Counted from the first letter of the stretch, positions 17,770 to 27,159 are shown. The stretch is DNA of 64,000 nt from Cellulomonas marina (GCF_900111925.1 NZ_FOKA01000008.1:124001-188000), one strand, 5' to 3'. Notes: generated from the letters alone by a model not told the origin. Numbers and translations: made by a program.

Positions 17770-19131
17770 GTGCAGCCGTCCGCCCCCGTCGTCGACCCCT
17801 CTCCCGCGCCCACTCCCGCGCCCGGTCCCGCGCCCCTGCACGAGCGGCTGACGCCTGGCCGCGCGCGGGCCGCGCTGCTCGCCCTGGCCCTCGGCGGCTT
17901 CAGCATCGGCACCACGGAGTTCGCGACCATGGGCCTGCTGCCCGAGATCGCCGACGACCTGGGTGCCAGCATCCCGGGCGCCGGGCACGCCATCACCGCG
18001 TACGCCCTGGGCGTCGTCGTCGGCGCGCCCGTCATCACCGCGCTGGCGGCCCGGGTGGACCGCCGGCCGCTGCTCGTCGCGCTCATGGTCGCCTTCACGC
18101 TGGGCAACGCGGCCTCGGCGTTCGCCGCCGACCTGGGCTGGCTCGTGCTCGCGCGGTTCGTCGCCGGGCTGCCGCACGGCGCCTTCTTCGGGGTGGGTGC
18201 GGTGCTCGGCACGGCCGTCGTCGGGCCGGCGCGGCGGGGGCGGGCCGTCGCGGCGATGATGACCGGGCTCACCCTGGCCTGCGCGGTCGGCGTCCCCCTG
18301 ACGGCCGTCGTCGGGACGGCGGTGGGCTGGCGCTGGTCGTTCACGGGCGTCGGGCTCCTGGGCCTGGCGACGGTGCTGGCCCTCCTCCTGCGGGCCCCGT
18401 CCCTGCCCGTGCCGGCGGGGTCGAGCGTCGCCGGCGAGCTCGGGGCGCTCCGGAGCGGCCCGTTGTGGGTCGCCGTCGGCGGCGGCGCGGTCGGCTTCGG
18501 CGGCATGTTCGCCGTCTACTCCTACGTCAAGCCGCTGCTCACCGACGTCACGGGCCTCGGCGTCGGCACCGTCCCGCTCGTGCTCGGGCTGTTCGGGGTC
18601 GGGATGACCGTCGGGACGCTCCTGGGCGGGCGGCTGGCCGACCGGTCGGTGCTGGGCACGGTGCTGGGCGGCATGGTCGCCACGGCAGCGGTGCTCGTCG
18701 TCGTCGGTCTCGTGGCGCCCTTCCCCGTGCCGGCCGTGCTGGCGCTCGTCGCACTCGGGGTCGTCACGCAGGTGCTCGGGCTCGCCCTGCAGACCCGGCT
18801 CATGGACCTGGCCCCCGCGGCCCCGTCGCTCGGGGCGGCGCTGTGCCACTCGGCGCTGAACGTGGGCAACGCCGGCGGGGCGTGGCTCGGCGGGCTGGTC
18901 ATCGCCGCCGGGTACGGGTACGTGGCGCCGGCCTGGGCCGGTGCCGCCGTGACGGTCGTCGGCCTCGTCGTCCTCCTGGTCGCGGGGCGCCAGCCGGCGC
19001 CGCACGCCGTGGCCACCCCCGCGGTCGCGTCCGCGGCGGCGTCCGCGGCCGCGTCGGCGGCCACCCCGGCCGCTGGGTCGGCCGCCGCGTCGGCGGGTGT
19101 GTCGGCGGGCGTCGGTACGATCGCCCGGTGA
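17770..19131 (+). CDS. MFS exporter, DHA1 drug-resistance type (Cmx/AraJ-like)
   Basis: A 453-residue twelve-helix major facilitator. Helix 1 carries [28 protein letters not shown], the signature of the chloramphenicol/arabinose efflux (Cmx, AraJ) branch of DHA1 proton antiporters; motif A-like [11 protein letters not shown] follows helix 2, and motif C-like [22 protein letters not shown] lies in helix 5. It probably exports a small hydrophobic compound or drug. GGAG precedes GTG 17770. The N-terminus is Pro-rich and the last 45 residues are Ala/Ser/Val low complexity; the leuS promoter lies inside this tail's coding sequence. Confidence 0.92.
   Translation: MQPSAPVVDPSPAPTPAPGPAPLHERLTPGRARAALLALALGGFSIGTTEFATMGLLPEIADDLGASIPGAGHAITAYALGVVVGAPVITALAARVDRRPLLVALMVAFTLGNAASAFAADLGWLVLARFVAGLPHGAFFGVGAVLGTAVVGPARRGRAVAAMMTGLTLACAVGVPLTAVVGTAVGWRWSFTGVGLLGLATVLALLLRAPSLPVPAGSSVAGELGALRSGPLWVAVGGGAVGFGGMFAVYSYVKPLLTDVTGLGVGTVPLVLGLFGVGMTVGTLLGGRLADRSVLGTVLGGMVATAAVLVVVGLVAPFPVPAVLALVALGVVTQVLGLALQTRLMDLAPAAPSLGAALCHSALNVGNAGGAWLGGLVIAAGYGYVAPAWAGAAVTVVGLVVLLVAGRQPAPHAVATPAVASAAASAAASAATPAAGSAAASAGVSAGVGTIAR
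19116..19121 (+). promoter_or_regulatory. -10 hexamer TACGAT of leuS, inside the MFS gene end
   Basis: TACGAT lies within the last codons of the MFS gene, 6 bases before GTG 19128. No ribosome binding site is present for leuS. Confidence 0.6.
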
Positions 19132-22049
19132 GTGCTGAGACCGCTGCGAGCCCCGGTGCCCCCGTCGGCACCTCCTCCGAGACGCCGTTCCGCTACACGG
19201 CCGCGCTCGCGGAGCGGATCGAGCTCGCGTGGCAGGACGAGTGGGCCCGCCGCGGCACCTTCTTCACCCCCAACCCCTCGGGCCACCTGACGGACGGCGA
19301 GGGCAGGCACGCCGACCCGACCGCGCCGGCGTTCATGGTGATGGACATGTTCCCGTACCCCTCGGGCGCGGGCCTGCACGTCGGGCACCCGCTGGGGTAC
19401 ATCGCCACGGACGTCGTCGGGCGGTTCCGCCGCATGCAGGGGGACAACGTCCTGCACGCGCTGGGTTTCGACGCCTTCGGCCTGCCGGCGGAGCAGTACG
19501 CGGTGCAGACGGGCCAGCACCCCCGCACGACGACCGAGGCCAACATCGCCATCATGCAGCGCCAGCTGCGCCGCCTGGGCCTGGCGCACGACGCGCGGCG
19601 CTCCTTCGCGACCATCGACCCGGACTACGTGCGCTGGACCCAGTGGATCTTCCTGCAGGTCTTCGGCTCCTGGTACGACGAGGACGCGCCGCGCCCCGAC
19701 GGCGGCCGCGGCCGCGCGCGGCCGATCGCGGAGCTCGAGGCGGAGTACGCGGCGGGCACCCGTCCCGTCCCGGCCCTCGACGGGGTGCCCGCGGGCGTGG
19801 CCTGGTCCGCGCTGGACGCCGTGGCGCGCCGCCGCGTGCTCGACGCGAGCCGCCTGGCGTACGTGTCCGAGACCCCGGTCAACTGGTGCCCGGGCCTGGG
19901 GACCGTGCTGGCCAACGAGGAGGTCACGGCCGACGGCCGCTCCGAGCGCGGCAACTTCCCCGTGTTCCAGCGCAGCCTGCGGCAGTGGAACATGCGCATC
20001 ACGGCGTACGCGGACCGCCTGACGGACGACCTGGAGCACATCGACTGGCCGGAGAAGGTCAAGGCGATGCAGCGCAACTGGATCGGGCGCTCGTCGGGGG
20101 CGCGGATCCGGTTCGAGGTCGTCGGCGGAGCCGAGGTGGAGGTCTTCACGACCCGCCCGGACACGCTGTTCGGCGCGACCTTCATGGTGGTCTCGCCCGA
20201 GCACCCGCTGCTCGACGAGGTGCCGGCGGCGTGGCCGGACGGCACGCAGGACGTCTGGACGGACGGCCACGGCAGCCCCGCGGCGGCGGTCGCGGCGTAC
20301 CGGGCGTTCGCCGCCGGCCGCAGTGCGGTCGAGCGCCAGGCGGACGCGGGCCGCAAGACCGGGGTCTTCACCGGGCACCTCGCGCGCAACCCGCTGACCG
20401 ACGACCTGCTGCCGGTCTTCACCGCCGACTACGTCCTCATGGGCTACGGCACGGGCGCGATCATGGCCGTCCCGGGCGGCGACGAGCGCGACTTCGCCTT
20501 CGCGCAGGCCTACCACCTGCCGGTCGTGCACACGCTGGAGGGCGAGGGCGAGGGCCCCCGCACCGGCGACGGCGTGGTGACGGCCTCGTCGAACGAGCAC
20601 CTCCAGCTCGACGGGATGCGCGTCACCGAGGCCAAGGAGGCCGTCGGGGCGTGGCTGGAGGAGCGGGGCGTCGGCGAGCGGACGATCACCTACCGGCTGC
20701 GCGACTGGCTGTTCAGCCGGCAGCGCTACTGGGGCGAGCCGTTCCCGATCGTCTACGACGAGCACGACCTGCCGATCGCGCTGCCGCTGGAGAGCCTGCC
20801 GGTCGACCTGCCCGACGTGCCCGACTACGCGCCGCGCACGTTCGACCCGCAGGACGCGCAGTCGTCCCCGGAGCCGCCGCTGGGCCGCGACGACGCATGG
20901 GTCCACGTGACCCTGGACCTGGGCGACGGGCCGAGGGTGTACCGGCGGGACACCAACACGATGCCCAACTGGGCGGGGTCGTGCTGGTACCACCTGCGCT
21001 ACCTGGACCCGCGGTCGCAGGACGCGGTGGTCGACCCCGAGCTCGAGCGGTACTGGCTCGGCCCGGGGCACGGGCACCAGCCGCCCGGCGGCGTGGGCGG
21101 CGTGGATCTGTACGTCGGCGGCGTGGAGCACGCGGTGCTGCACCTGCTGTACGCGCGGTTCTGGCACAAGGTCCTGCACGACCTGGGCCACGTCTCGTCG
21201 GGCGAGCCGTTCCAGCGCCTGTTCAACCAGGGGTACATCCAGGCGTACGCCTACACGGACGCGCGCGGCGTGCACGTGCCGGCCGAGGAGGTCGTCGAGG
21301 ACGCCGCGTCGGCCACGGGCTACAGCTGGCAGGGCCAGGCCGTCGACCGGCAGTACGGCAAGATGGGCAAGTCCCTGAAGAACGTCGTCACGCCCGACGA
21401 GATGTACGCCCAGTACGGCGCGGACACGCTGCGCGTGTACGAGATGTCCATGGGTCCGCTGGACCTGTCGCGCCCGTGGGAGACCCGGACCGTCGTGGGG
21501 GCGCAGCGGTTCCTCCAGCGGCTGTGGCGCAACGTCGTCGACGAGGCGACGGGGAGGCTCGTCGTGGGGGAGGACGCACCGGCGCCGGAGACGCTGCGCC
21601 TGCTGCACCGCACGGTGGCCGACGTCACCGAGGACATGGCGGCGATGCGGGTCAACACCGCCATCGCCAAGCTCATCGTCCTCAACAACCACCTGACGAC
21701 GCTGGACCCGGCGCCGCGGGCGGCCGTGGAGCCGCTGGTCCTCATGCTGGCGCCCGTCGCGCCGCACGTGGCGGAGGAGCTGTGGCAGCGGCTGGGCCAC
21801 GAGGGGTCGCTGGCGCACGAGCCCTACCCCGTGGCGGACCCGGCGCTGCTGGTCGAGGAGACGGAGACCTGCGTCCTGCAGGTGCAGGGCAAGGTCCGCG
21901 GGCGGGTCGAGGTCCCGCCCTCGGTCTCCGACGACGAGCTGCGCGCCCTCGCGCTGGCCGACCCGGCCGTCCAGCGGGCGCTCGACGGCCGCGAGGTGCG
22001 CACGGTCGTCGTGCGGGCGCCGAAGCTCGTCAACGTCGTGCCCGCCTGA
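19128..22049 (+). CDS. leuS: leucine--tRNA ligase
   Basis: Charges tRNA-Leu in the cytosol. The 973-residue class I synthetase has the HIGH box as HVGH at 84-87 ([15 protein letters not shown]), the CP1 editing domain ([14 protein letters not shown]...[19 protein letters not shown]), a Trp-rich connecting region ([19 protein letters not shown]), and KMSKS as KMGKS at 745-749. The C-terminal anticodon-binding and Leu-specific domains follow. It is somewhat longer than the E. coli enzyme because of an N-terminal extension and actinobacterial insertions near residues 190-215. GTG 19128 overlaps the MFS stop by GTGA and is set by the TACGAT hexamer. Confidence 0.97.
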   Translation: MSAETAASPGAPVGTSSETPFRYTAALAERIELAWQDEWARRGTFFTPNPSGHLTDGEGRHADPTAPAFMVMDMFPYPSGAGLHVGHPLGYIATDVVGRFRRMQGDNVLHALGFDAFGLPAEQYAVQTGQHPRTTTEANIAIMQRQLRRLGLAHDARRSFATIDPDYVRWTQWIFLQVFGSWYDEDAPRPDGGRGRARPIAELEAEYAAGTRPVPALDGVPAGVAWSALDAVARRRVLDASRLAYVSETPVNWCPGLGTVLANEEVTADGRSERGNFPVFQRSLRQWNMRITAYADRLTDDLEHIDWPEKVKAMQRNWIGRSSGARIRFEVVGGAEVEVFTTRPDTLFGATFMVVSPEHPLLDEVPAAWPDGTQDVWTDGHGSPAAAVAAYRAFAAGRSAVERQADAGRKTGVFTGHLARNPLTDDLLPVFTADYVLMGYGTGAIMAVPGGDERDFAFAQAYHLPVVHTLEGEGEGPRTGDGVVTASSNEHLQLDGMRVTEAKEAVGAWLEERGVGERTITYRLRDWLFSRQRYWGEPFPIVYDEHDLPIALPLESLPVDLPDVPDYAPRTFDPQDAQSSPEPPLGRDDAWVHVTLDLGDGPRVYRRDTNTMPNWAGSCWYHLRYLDPRSQDAVVDPELERYWLGPGHGHQPPGGVGGVDLYVGGVEHAVLHLLYARFWHKVLHDLGHVSSGEPFQRLFNQGYIQAYAYTDARGVHVPAEEVVEDAASATGYSWQGQAVDRQYGKMGKSLKNVVTPDEMYAQYGADTLRVYEMSMGPLDLSRPWETRTVVGAQRFLQRLWRNVVDEATGRLVVGEDAPAPETLRLLHRTVADVTEDMAAMRVNTAIAKLIVLNNHLTTLDPAPRAAVEPLVLMLAPVAPHVAEELWQRLGHEGSLAHEPYPVADPALLVEETETCVLQVQGKVRGRVEVPPSVSDDELRALALADPAVQRALDGREVRTVVVRAPKLVNVVPA

Positions 22050-22083
22050 CCGTCGGGCCCTGACCGTCGGGCCCTGACCGTCG
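22047..22083 (+). repeat. 14-bp tandem repeat starting in the leuS stop codon
   Basis: TGACCGTCGGGCCC occurs at 22047-22060 and 22061-22074, then TGACCGTCG as a partial third copy. Each unit begins with TGA; the first TGA is the leuS stop. Confidence 0.8.
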
Positions 22084-22141
22084 CGGCGGCCGGCTGCTCG
22101 TCGAGCCGTCCCCAGCCCCGGCCCGCGTCGCGGGCTCGCGT

Positions 22142-22170
22142 CCCGCCCCGGCTCCTCCCGCCGGGGCGGG
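22142..22170 (+). terminator. hairpin terminator after leuS
   Basis: CCCGCCCCGGC at 22142-22152 pairs perfectly (11 bp) with 22160-22170 around a 7-base loop. No T-tract. The comEA promoter starts 11 bases later. Confidence 0.65.
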
Positions 22171-22180
22171 GGCACCGCTC

Positions 22181-22186
22181 TAGCGT
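22181..22186 (+). promoter_or_regulatory. -10 hexamer TAGCGT, leaderless
   Basis: TAGCGT is 6 bases before GTG 22193, the comEA start. Confidence 0.6.
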
Positions 22187-22192
22187 CGCGGC

Positions 22193-23239
22193 GTGCCCTC
22201 TCCCGACGCGCCCCGGCCCTCCGGCGGGCCGCCGGCCGACCGGCTGGCGGCGCTCCTGGCGGAACGGCGCGGCACGCTCGGCGCGTCGGCGTCGGGGGCG
22301 GAGCGGACGGGGGAGCGGACGGGGGAGGTGCGGGCGCCGTCCTCCGGGCCGTCCCGGGCGGCAGGGGTGTCGTCCGAGGGTCCCGCCGGCATCCCCGCCC
22401 CCGGGGACGACCCCCCGCGTCGGGCCGCACGCCGGCCGGCGGCGGAGCGCGGGCCGCTCGTGCGGTGGCACGTGACCCCGCGGGCGGCGGCTGCCGCCGC
22501 GGTGGCGGTCCTGCTCGTCGCCGGGGCGGTGGTGCTGCGGCTGACGGGGCTGCGCGTCGGGGAGCCGGTCGCGTTCCCCGAGCCGCAGCCGGCCGTCGTG
22601 GCGGTGGACGGCTCCCCGGGCGGAGGGGCTGGTGGCACGGATGCCTCGGTGGCACCGACGGCGGCCGGCACGTCCGACGGTGGAGGTGTCCCGACGGGCG
22701 CACCCACCGTCGGGACGACCGGTTCCGCGCCGGCGCCGCTCGCCACCGCCGCCGCGACGGTCGTGCACGTGGTGGGGCAGGTGGCGGTACCGGGCCTGGT
22801 GCGGCTACCGGACGGGTCGCGCGTGGCCGATGCCGTCGCGGCGGCGGGGGGCGCCCTGCCGACGGCCGACCTGGCCGCGCTGAACCTCGCCCGCGTCCTC
22901 GTCGACGGCGAGCAGGTCGTCGTGCCGCGGCCGGGGGAGGCGACCCCGCCCGCGTCCGCACCCACGGGTGGCGGCGCGTCGACCGGTGACGCCGCCACGG
23001 GGTCGGCGACCACGGGCGGGACGGGCGGCGACGGCCCGGGCGCCGGCCCGCTCGACCTCGGGACCGCGACCCTCGCGCAGCTCGACGCGCTGCCGGGGAT
23101 CGGGCCCGTGCTGGCCCAGCGCATCCTGGACCACCGCGCGACGACGCCCTTCACCGCCGTGGCGCAGCTCGGCGACGTCGAGGGGATCGGGCCGACGCTG
23201 CTGGAGCGGCTCGAGCCGCTGGTGACGGTGCGGTCGTGA
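22193..23239 (+). CDS. comEA: ComEA-family DNA-binding competence protein
   Basis: Binds exogenous DNA at the outer face of the membrane during uptake. The 348 residues comprise a basic Pro-rich cytoplasmic N-terminus, one membrane span (AAAAVAVLLVAGAVVLRLTGL, about 100-120), a Ser/Gly/Thr linker, an SLBB domain (VHVVGQVAVPGLVRLPDGSRVADAVAAAGG...), a second linker, and the C-terminal helix-hairpin-helix pair (LDALPGIGPVLAQRILDHR...LGDVEGIGPTLLERLEPLV). The arrangement is the standard actinobacterial ComEA. It overlaps comEC by GTGA, and the order comEA-comEC-holA is widely conserved. The leaderless promoter and the GTG agree. Confidence 0.95.
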   Translation: MPSPDAPRPSGGPPADRLAALLAERRGTLGASASGAERTGERTGEVRAPSSGPSRAAGVSSEGPAGIPAPGDDPPRRAARRPAAERGPLVRWHVTPRAAAAAAVAVLLVAGAVVLRLTGLRVGEPVAFPEPQPAVVAVDGSPGGGAGGTDASVAPTAAGTSDGGGVPTGAPTVGTTGSAPAPLATAAATVVHVVGQVAVPGLVRLPDGSRVADAVAAAGGALPTADLAALNLARVLVDGEQVVVPRPGEATPPASAPTGGGASTGDAATGSATTGGTGGDGPGAGPLDLGTATLAQLDALPGIGPVLAQRILDHRATTPFTAVAQLGDVEGIGPTLLERLEPLVTVRS

Positions 23240-24936
23240 GACGGGCGCGGGGCGTCGCCCCGGTGCACCGCCGCTCGGGCCCGGCCCTCCGCGGACGGCC
23301 GGAGCCCGACGGCCCGCTGCCCGAGGTCCTGGACCTGCGGCTCGTGCCGGCCGCGCTCACCGCGTGGGCGGCGGCCTGGTCGGTGGTGCTGCTCCCGGTC
23401 GCCATGGCGGCGGCTGCGGCCGTCGCGGCGCTGCTGGCGGCGGTCCTCGTGGCCCTGCCCGCTGCACGCCCACCGGTCCCACCCGCGGCGCGACGCCGGG
23501 CAGGGGCAGCGGCCGGGACGGGCACGAGGACGGGGGCGACGAGGAGGGCGACGAGGAGGGCGACGAGGAGGGCGACGAGGAGGGCGACGAGGAGGGCGGG
23601 GAGGAGGGCGAGGGCGGAGGGAGGACCGGGGACGGGGGTGAGGCCGGCGGTCGGGCTCGCCCTTCTCGTGGCGGCGGCGGTGCTCGCGGCGGGGTCGGCA
23701 CAGGTGCTCGCACGGGACCCGGTGCGTGCTGCGGCGCGGGAGGGGGCCGTGGTGACGGTCGACGGCCGGGTGGCGGGCGACCCGTCGCCGCTCCCCGCGC
23801 CGTGGCCGGGTGCCCCCGCCCGCCTGCGGGTGGTCGTCGCCGTCGACGCGCTCGCCGTCGGGGACGGGCCCGCCGTCCGGGCGGCCGCGCCGGTCGTCGT
23901 CCTCGCCCCCGCCGGCGCCCCGCCGGCGGGTCAAGGCGACCGGGTCCGCGTGACGGGCCGGGCCGTGCCGACCGCCGCCGGCGAGGACGCGGCCGCCCTC
24001 GTCCTCGCCGGCGGACCCGTGCTGAGCTCCGCCGGCCCGGCTGCGCTCGACCGCTGGTCGCAGCGGCTGCGGGACGGGGTGCGGCGGCAGGCCGGCGGGG
24101 TCGGCGGCGACGCGGGTGCCCTGCTGCCGGGCGTCGCCGTCGGCAGCACCGCCGGGGTTCCCGATGACCTGCGGGCGGCGTTGCGGACGAGCGGCCTCAC
24201 GCACCTGACCGCCGTCAGCGGCGCGCACTTCTCCACCGTGGCGGGGCTGGTGCTCGCGCTGGCCGGCGCGGCGCGCGTGCCGGCACGGGCTCGCGCCGCC
24301 GTCGCCCTCGTCGCCGGGGCCGCGCTCCTGCTCGTCGTGCACCCCGTCCCGAGCGTCGTGCGCGCCGCCGCCATGGGGGCGGTCGGCGTGCTGGGCATGC
24401 TCGTGGGGCGGCCGTCGCGGGCGCCCGCCGCCCTCGCCGCCGCCGTCGTCGTGCTGCTGGTCGCGGACCCGTGGCGGGCGCGGGACCTGGGGACGGCGCT
24501 GTCCGTGACGGCCACCGCGGCGGTCGTCCTGCTGGCACCGGCGCTCGTGCGGCGGTGGGAGGGTCGCCTGGGCCGCGCCGCGGCGACCGCGCTGGCGGTG
24601 CCCGTGGCCGCGCAGCTCGCCTGCGGGCCGCTCGTCGTCGTCGTCGGCGGCGGGGCGGGGCTGTGGGCGGTCCCGGCGAACCTGCTGGCGGCGCCGGCCG
24701 TCGTGCCCGCCACGGTCCTCGGCCTCCTCACGGCCCTGCTGGACCCGGTCGCACCCGGCGTGGCGGCCGTCTGCGCCCACGTGGCCGGGGCGGCGTGCTG
24801 GTGGGTGGCGGCCGTCGCGCGGACGCTGGCGGGGCTGCCCGGTGCCGACGTGCCGTGGGTGCCGGGGACCGCCGGCGCGGTGCTCCTGGCGGCGGCCGGA
24901 GCGGGCCTGGCCGGGCTCCTGCTGCGCCGGCGGTGA
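23236..24936 (+). CDS. comEC: ComEC/Rec2-family DNA-uptake channel protein lacking the metallo-beta-lactamase domain
   Basis: Forms the membrane channel for single-stranded DNA uptake. The 566-residue protein has two N-terminal spans, an external OB-like DUF4131 region (VVTVDGRVAGDPSPLPAPW...GDRVRVTGRAV), and the competence helices with the signature LRTSGLTHLTAVSGAHFSTVAGLVLAL followed by HPVPSVVRAAAMGAVGVLGML. It ends with a last membrane helix and RRR; the C-terminal metallo-beta-lactamase domain usual in ComEC (often 750-850 residues) is absent, and no such domain is encoded directly after it. Between the N-terminal spans and the OB region is an Arg/Ala/Thr repeat from 12-bp units, strongly basic. 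Confidence 0.93.
   Translation: MRRARGVAPVHRRSGPALRGRPEPDGPLPEVLDLRLVPAALTAWAAAWSVVLLPVAMAAAAAVAALLAAVLVALPAARPPVPPAARRRAGAAAGTGTRTGATRRATRRATRRATRRATRRAGRRARAEGGPGTGVRPAVGLALLVAAAVLAAGSAQVLARDPVRAAAREGAVVTVDGRVAGDPSPLPAPWPGAPARLRVVVAVDALAVGDGPAVRAAAPVVVLAPAGAPPAGQGDRVRVTGRAVPTAAGEDAAALVLAGGPVLSSAGPAALDRWSQRLRDGVRRQAGGVGGDAGALLPGVAVGSTAGVPDDLRAALRTSGLTHLTAVSGAHFSTVAGLVLALAGAARVPARARAAVALVAGAALLLVVHPVPSVVRAAAMGAVGVLGMLVGRPSRAPAALAAAVVVLLVADPWRARDLGTALSVTATAAVVLLAPALVRRWEGRLGRAAATALAVPVAAQLACGPLVVVVGGGAGLWAVPANLLAAPAVVPATVLGLLTALLDPVAPGVAAVCAHVAGAACWWVAAVARTLAGLPGADVPWVPGTAGAVLLAAAGAGLAGLLLRRR
23536..23607 (+). repeat. six 12-bp tandem units inside comEC
   Basis: Five identical copies of GCGACGAGGAGG and one variant (GCGGGGAGGAGG), read in frame as repeated Arg-Arg-Ala-Thr. 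Confidence 0.92.
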
Positions 24937-25000
24937 GCCGGCGACGGGTCGCGGTGAGCCCGGGGACGGGACTGTCGGTGCCGTCTGGCACCCTGGGCGC

Positions 25001-26053
25001 GTGCCCCCCGCTGCCCCGTCCCGGTCCTCCTCCGGGTCGTCCTCGAGGCCCGCCCGGTCCGGCGCCCGCGGTCGCGCCGCGGCCCCCGGGCTCTCGTGGG
25101 AGGACGCGGCCCCGGCGCCGGTCGTGCTCGTCACGGGGCCGGAGGAGCTCCTCGCGGAGCGGGCTGTCGCCCGGGTCGTGGCGCTGGCGCGGGAGACGGA
25201 CGCGGACGTCGAGGTGACCCGGCTCGACGCCGGTACGTACGTCGGCGGCCAGCTCGCGGTGACCACCAGCCCGTCGCTGTTCGCGGAGGACAAGGTCGTC
25301 GTGCTGCAGGGTCTCGAGCACGGCAGCGACGACGCCGTCGCGGACGCCCTGGCGTACCTGTCGGCCCCGGTCGCCGGCGTCGTCGTCGTGCTCGTGCACG
25401 GCGGCGGGACCCGGGGCAAGAAGCTGCTCGACGCGGCGCGTGCCGCAGCGCCCACGGTGGTGTGCGAGCGGCTCAAGACCCCGGCCGACAAGGAGGCGTT
25501 CGTGTCGGCCGAGCTGCGCCGCGCGGGTCGCCGCGCGGAGCGGCAGGCCGTCACCGCGCTGGTGGAGGCCCTGGGCAGCGACCTGCGCGAGCTGGCGGCC
25601 GGCGTCGCCCAGCTCGTCGCGGACACCACCGGCGTCATCGGCGTCGAGGCCGTGCACCGCTACCACGGGGGACGCATCGAGGCCTCCGGCTTCCAGGTGG
25701 CCGACGCCGCCCTCGCCGGGGACGCCGGCCGTGCGGTGGCGCTGCTGCGGCACGCGCTGGCGACCGGTCTGGACCCGGTGCCCTTCGTGGCGGCGCTGGC
25801 CGCGCGCCTGCGGACGCTGGCGAAGGTGGGCGCGCTGCGGGGCCGCGGCGGCTCGGCAGCCGCGGCGCTCGGCATGGCGCCCTGGCAGGTGGACCGCGCG
25901 CTGGCCGAGCTGCGCCGGTGGACGCCCGAGGGTCTGGCGGAGGCGATCGGCGCCGTCGCCCAGGCGGACGCGGAGGTCAAGGGCGAGGGCCGGGACCGGG
26001 AGTTCGCCGTGGAGCGTGCGGTGCTGCGGGTCGCTGCGGCGACGGGTCGCTGA
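25001..26053 (+). CDS. holA: DNA polymerase III subunit delta
   Basis: Clamp-loader subunit that opens the sliding clamp ring. The 350-residue protein follows HolA: PVVLVTGPEELLAERAVARVVA at the N-terminus (degenerate P-loop region), SPSLFAEDKVVVLQGLE, the middle domain (KKLLDAARAAAPTVVCERLKTPADKEAFVSAELRRAG), then LGSDLRELAAGVAQLV and a C-terminal helical collar ending REFAVERAVLRVAAATGR. GTG 25001 is preferred; 25 Ser/Arg/Pro-rich residues precede the conserved part. CACCCT is 6 bases before the start, a weak -10 candidate. It follows comEC by 64 bp, its usual neighbour. Confidence 0.95.
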   Translation: MPPAAPSRSSSGSSSRPARSGARGRAAAPGLSWEDAAPAPVVLVTGPEELLAERAVARVVALARETDADVEVTRLDAGTYVGGQLAVTTSPSLFAEDKVVVLQGLEHGSDDAVADALAYLSAPVAGVVVVLVHGGGTRGKKLLDAARAAAPTVVCERLKTPADKEAFVSAELRRAGRRAERQAVTALVEALGSDLRELAAGVAQLVADTTGVIGVEAVHRYHGGRIEASGFQVADAALAGDAGRAVALLRHALATGLDPVPFVAALAARLRTLAKVGALRGRGGSAAAALGMAPWQVDRALAELRRWTPEGLAEAIGAVAQADAEVKGEGRDREFAVERAVLRVAAATGR

Positions 26054-26063
26054 CGGGCTCCCG

Positions 26064-26077
26064 ACCCCGCGCGGGGT
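26064..26077. terminator. short palindrome after holA
   Basis: A 14-base perfect palindrome (ACCCCGC/GCGGGGT) lies 10 bases after the holA stop, between convergent genes. Without a loop the usable stem is only about 5 bp, so termination is doubtful. Confidence 0.3.
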
Positions 26078-26078
26078 G

Positions 26079-26141
26079 ACGGCGTCGTCGGACCGGGGAA
26101 CGGCGTCATCGGACCCGGGGACGGCCTCGTCGACGGGAGGA
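26079..26141. repeat. three 21-bp tandem units between holA and the EAL gene
   Basis: Three units of about 21 bp built on ACGGCGTCGTCGGACCGGGGA fill 26079-26099, 26100-26120 and 26121-26141; the third has diverged. Confidence 0.75.
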
Positions 26142-26149
26142 GCGGTCGG

Positions 26150-26872
26150 TCAGACCGGGTCGGCGAGCGGGGGGCCCGCGCGCTCGACGACCGTGGGCAG
26201 CTGCAGGAGGTTCCCCTGCAGCAGGGGGAAACCCATGTCCCGGGCCAGCCCCAGCAGGTGCGGCGTCTCGACGAACTCGGCGACGAGGAGCGCGCCGCAC
26301 GACTGCGCGGCCTGCACGACGGGGCGGCCCTCCACGTCGAGGTCGCGGACGTCGAGGCGGACGAAGTCGGCGTGGGGGAGCAGGTCCTGCTGCGCGCGCG
26401 TCCCGACGAAGGACCGGATGGAGATGCGGTAGCCCTCGTCGCGCAGCCGCCTGATGCCCTCGGTCGTCGCCCGGTCCAGGTCGAGGTCGGGCACCTCGAC
26501 GACGAGCCGGTCCGTCCGCGGCGGCAGGGAGAGCTCCCCGACGAGGAAGGGGCGCGGGCAGCGCACGAACAGCAGCCGGCCCTCCGCGACGTCCTCCAGC
26601 TCGGGCCGTGCGAAGGCCGCGTCCAGGACGTGCCGGGTGGCGTGCTCGTGCTGCAGCGGGCCCCAGCCCGCCGGGTCCCCGAGCTCGCCGACCGAGGAGC
26701 GGAACGACAGCTGGTACCCGAACGGGCGCCCGTCCGCACGGAAGATGCCCTGCCGCCCGACGAGCGACGTCGACCGGCGGACGTGGGCGTCCCACTGCGC
26801 GAGCAGCGACGCGGGCACGGCCGCGTCGACCGCAGCACGCAGGTCGGCGTGCGCGCGCGCGGGGAGGGCCAT
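26150..26872 (-). CDS. EAL-domain-like protein with degenerate catalytic site
   Basis: A 240-residue protein resembling the EAL phosphodiesterase fold of YuxH/HDOD-linked proteins: GRQGIFRADGRPFGYQLSFRSS at the strand that normally carries the Glu-Ala-Leu motif, then LLFVRCPRPFLVGEL, LVVEVPDLDL, LRDEGYRISIRSFVG, ADFVRLDVRDLD, LLVAEFVET and FPLLQGNLLQLP. The EAL motif reads QLS, and several metal-binding acidic residues are replaced, so cyclic-di-GMP hydrolysis is unlikely; binding or a protein-interaction role is possible. The ATG at 26872 is preferred; an in-frame start six codons earlier is possible. The long intergenic region upstream is repeat-rich. Confidence 0.7.
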   Translation of the reverse strand: MALPARAHADLRAAVDAAVPASLLAQWDAHVRRSTSLVGRQGIFRADGRPFGYQLSFRSSVGELGDPAGWGPLQHEHATRHVLDAAFARPELEDVAEGRLLFVRCPRPFLVGELSLPPRTDRLVVEVPDLDLDRATTEGIRRLRDEGYRISIRSFVGTRAQQDLLPHADFVRLDVRDLDVEGRPVVQAAQSCGALLVAEFVETPHLLGLARDMGFPLLQGNLLQLPTVVERAGPPLADPV

Positions 26873-26964
26873 GGGTGCATCACACCACACGGGCGCGGGT
26901 GCGACGGCACCGCGACCCGGGTGGATTCGTCCGGGTGCGGGTCCGCCCCCGTCCAGGGTCGGTC

Positions 26965-27048
26965 GGTCCGCCCGTCGGTCCGCCCGTCGATCCGCCCGTC
27001 GACGCTCTCGTCCCCGCGCACGTCGACACTCCCGTCCCCGCGGACGTC
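26965..27048. repeat. seven 12-bp tandem units upstream of the XRE-TPR gene
   Basis: Seven consecutive 12-bp units, each ending GTC; the first three are near-identical (GGTCCGCCCGTC), the last four follow two alternating types. They lie in the 287-bp region 26873-27159, where I otherwise see only an AAGGAGGGG at about 27080 with no start codon at proper spacing. Confidence 0.8.
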
Positions 27049-27159
27049 GCCCTCACCGGATCCGGTGCCCGGGATGACTCAAGGAGGGGCTCGCACCTGC
27101 CGATCCCCCCCGTGGGCGCCGACCGTGCGGCGGCGCCCGGCACCACGGGGGAGGGCGCG

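Noticed and set aside
16827..19127. An apparent long fusion ahead of leuS in the same frame
   Set aside because: The frame is only open by composition; the DtxR-type and MFS genes occupy this DNA in other frames, and leuS starts at 19128 by promoter and family length.
18522..22961. A 1,479-codon minus-strand frame opposite the MFS gene, leuS and comEA
   Set aside because: Shadow of well-supported plus-strand genes; composition lacks protein-like features.
24937..25000. Missing ComEC lactamase domain sought just after the comEC stop
   Set aside because: Only 64 bp separate it from holA and no frame encodes metal-binding HxHxDH motifs there.
26873..27159. AAGGAGG at about 27080 considered as ribosome binding site of a small gene
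   Set aside because: No start codon follows at 5-12 bases in an open small frame; the supported start is ATG 27160 with its own site.
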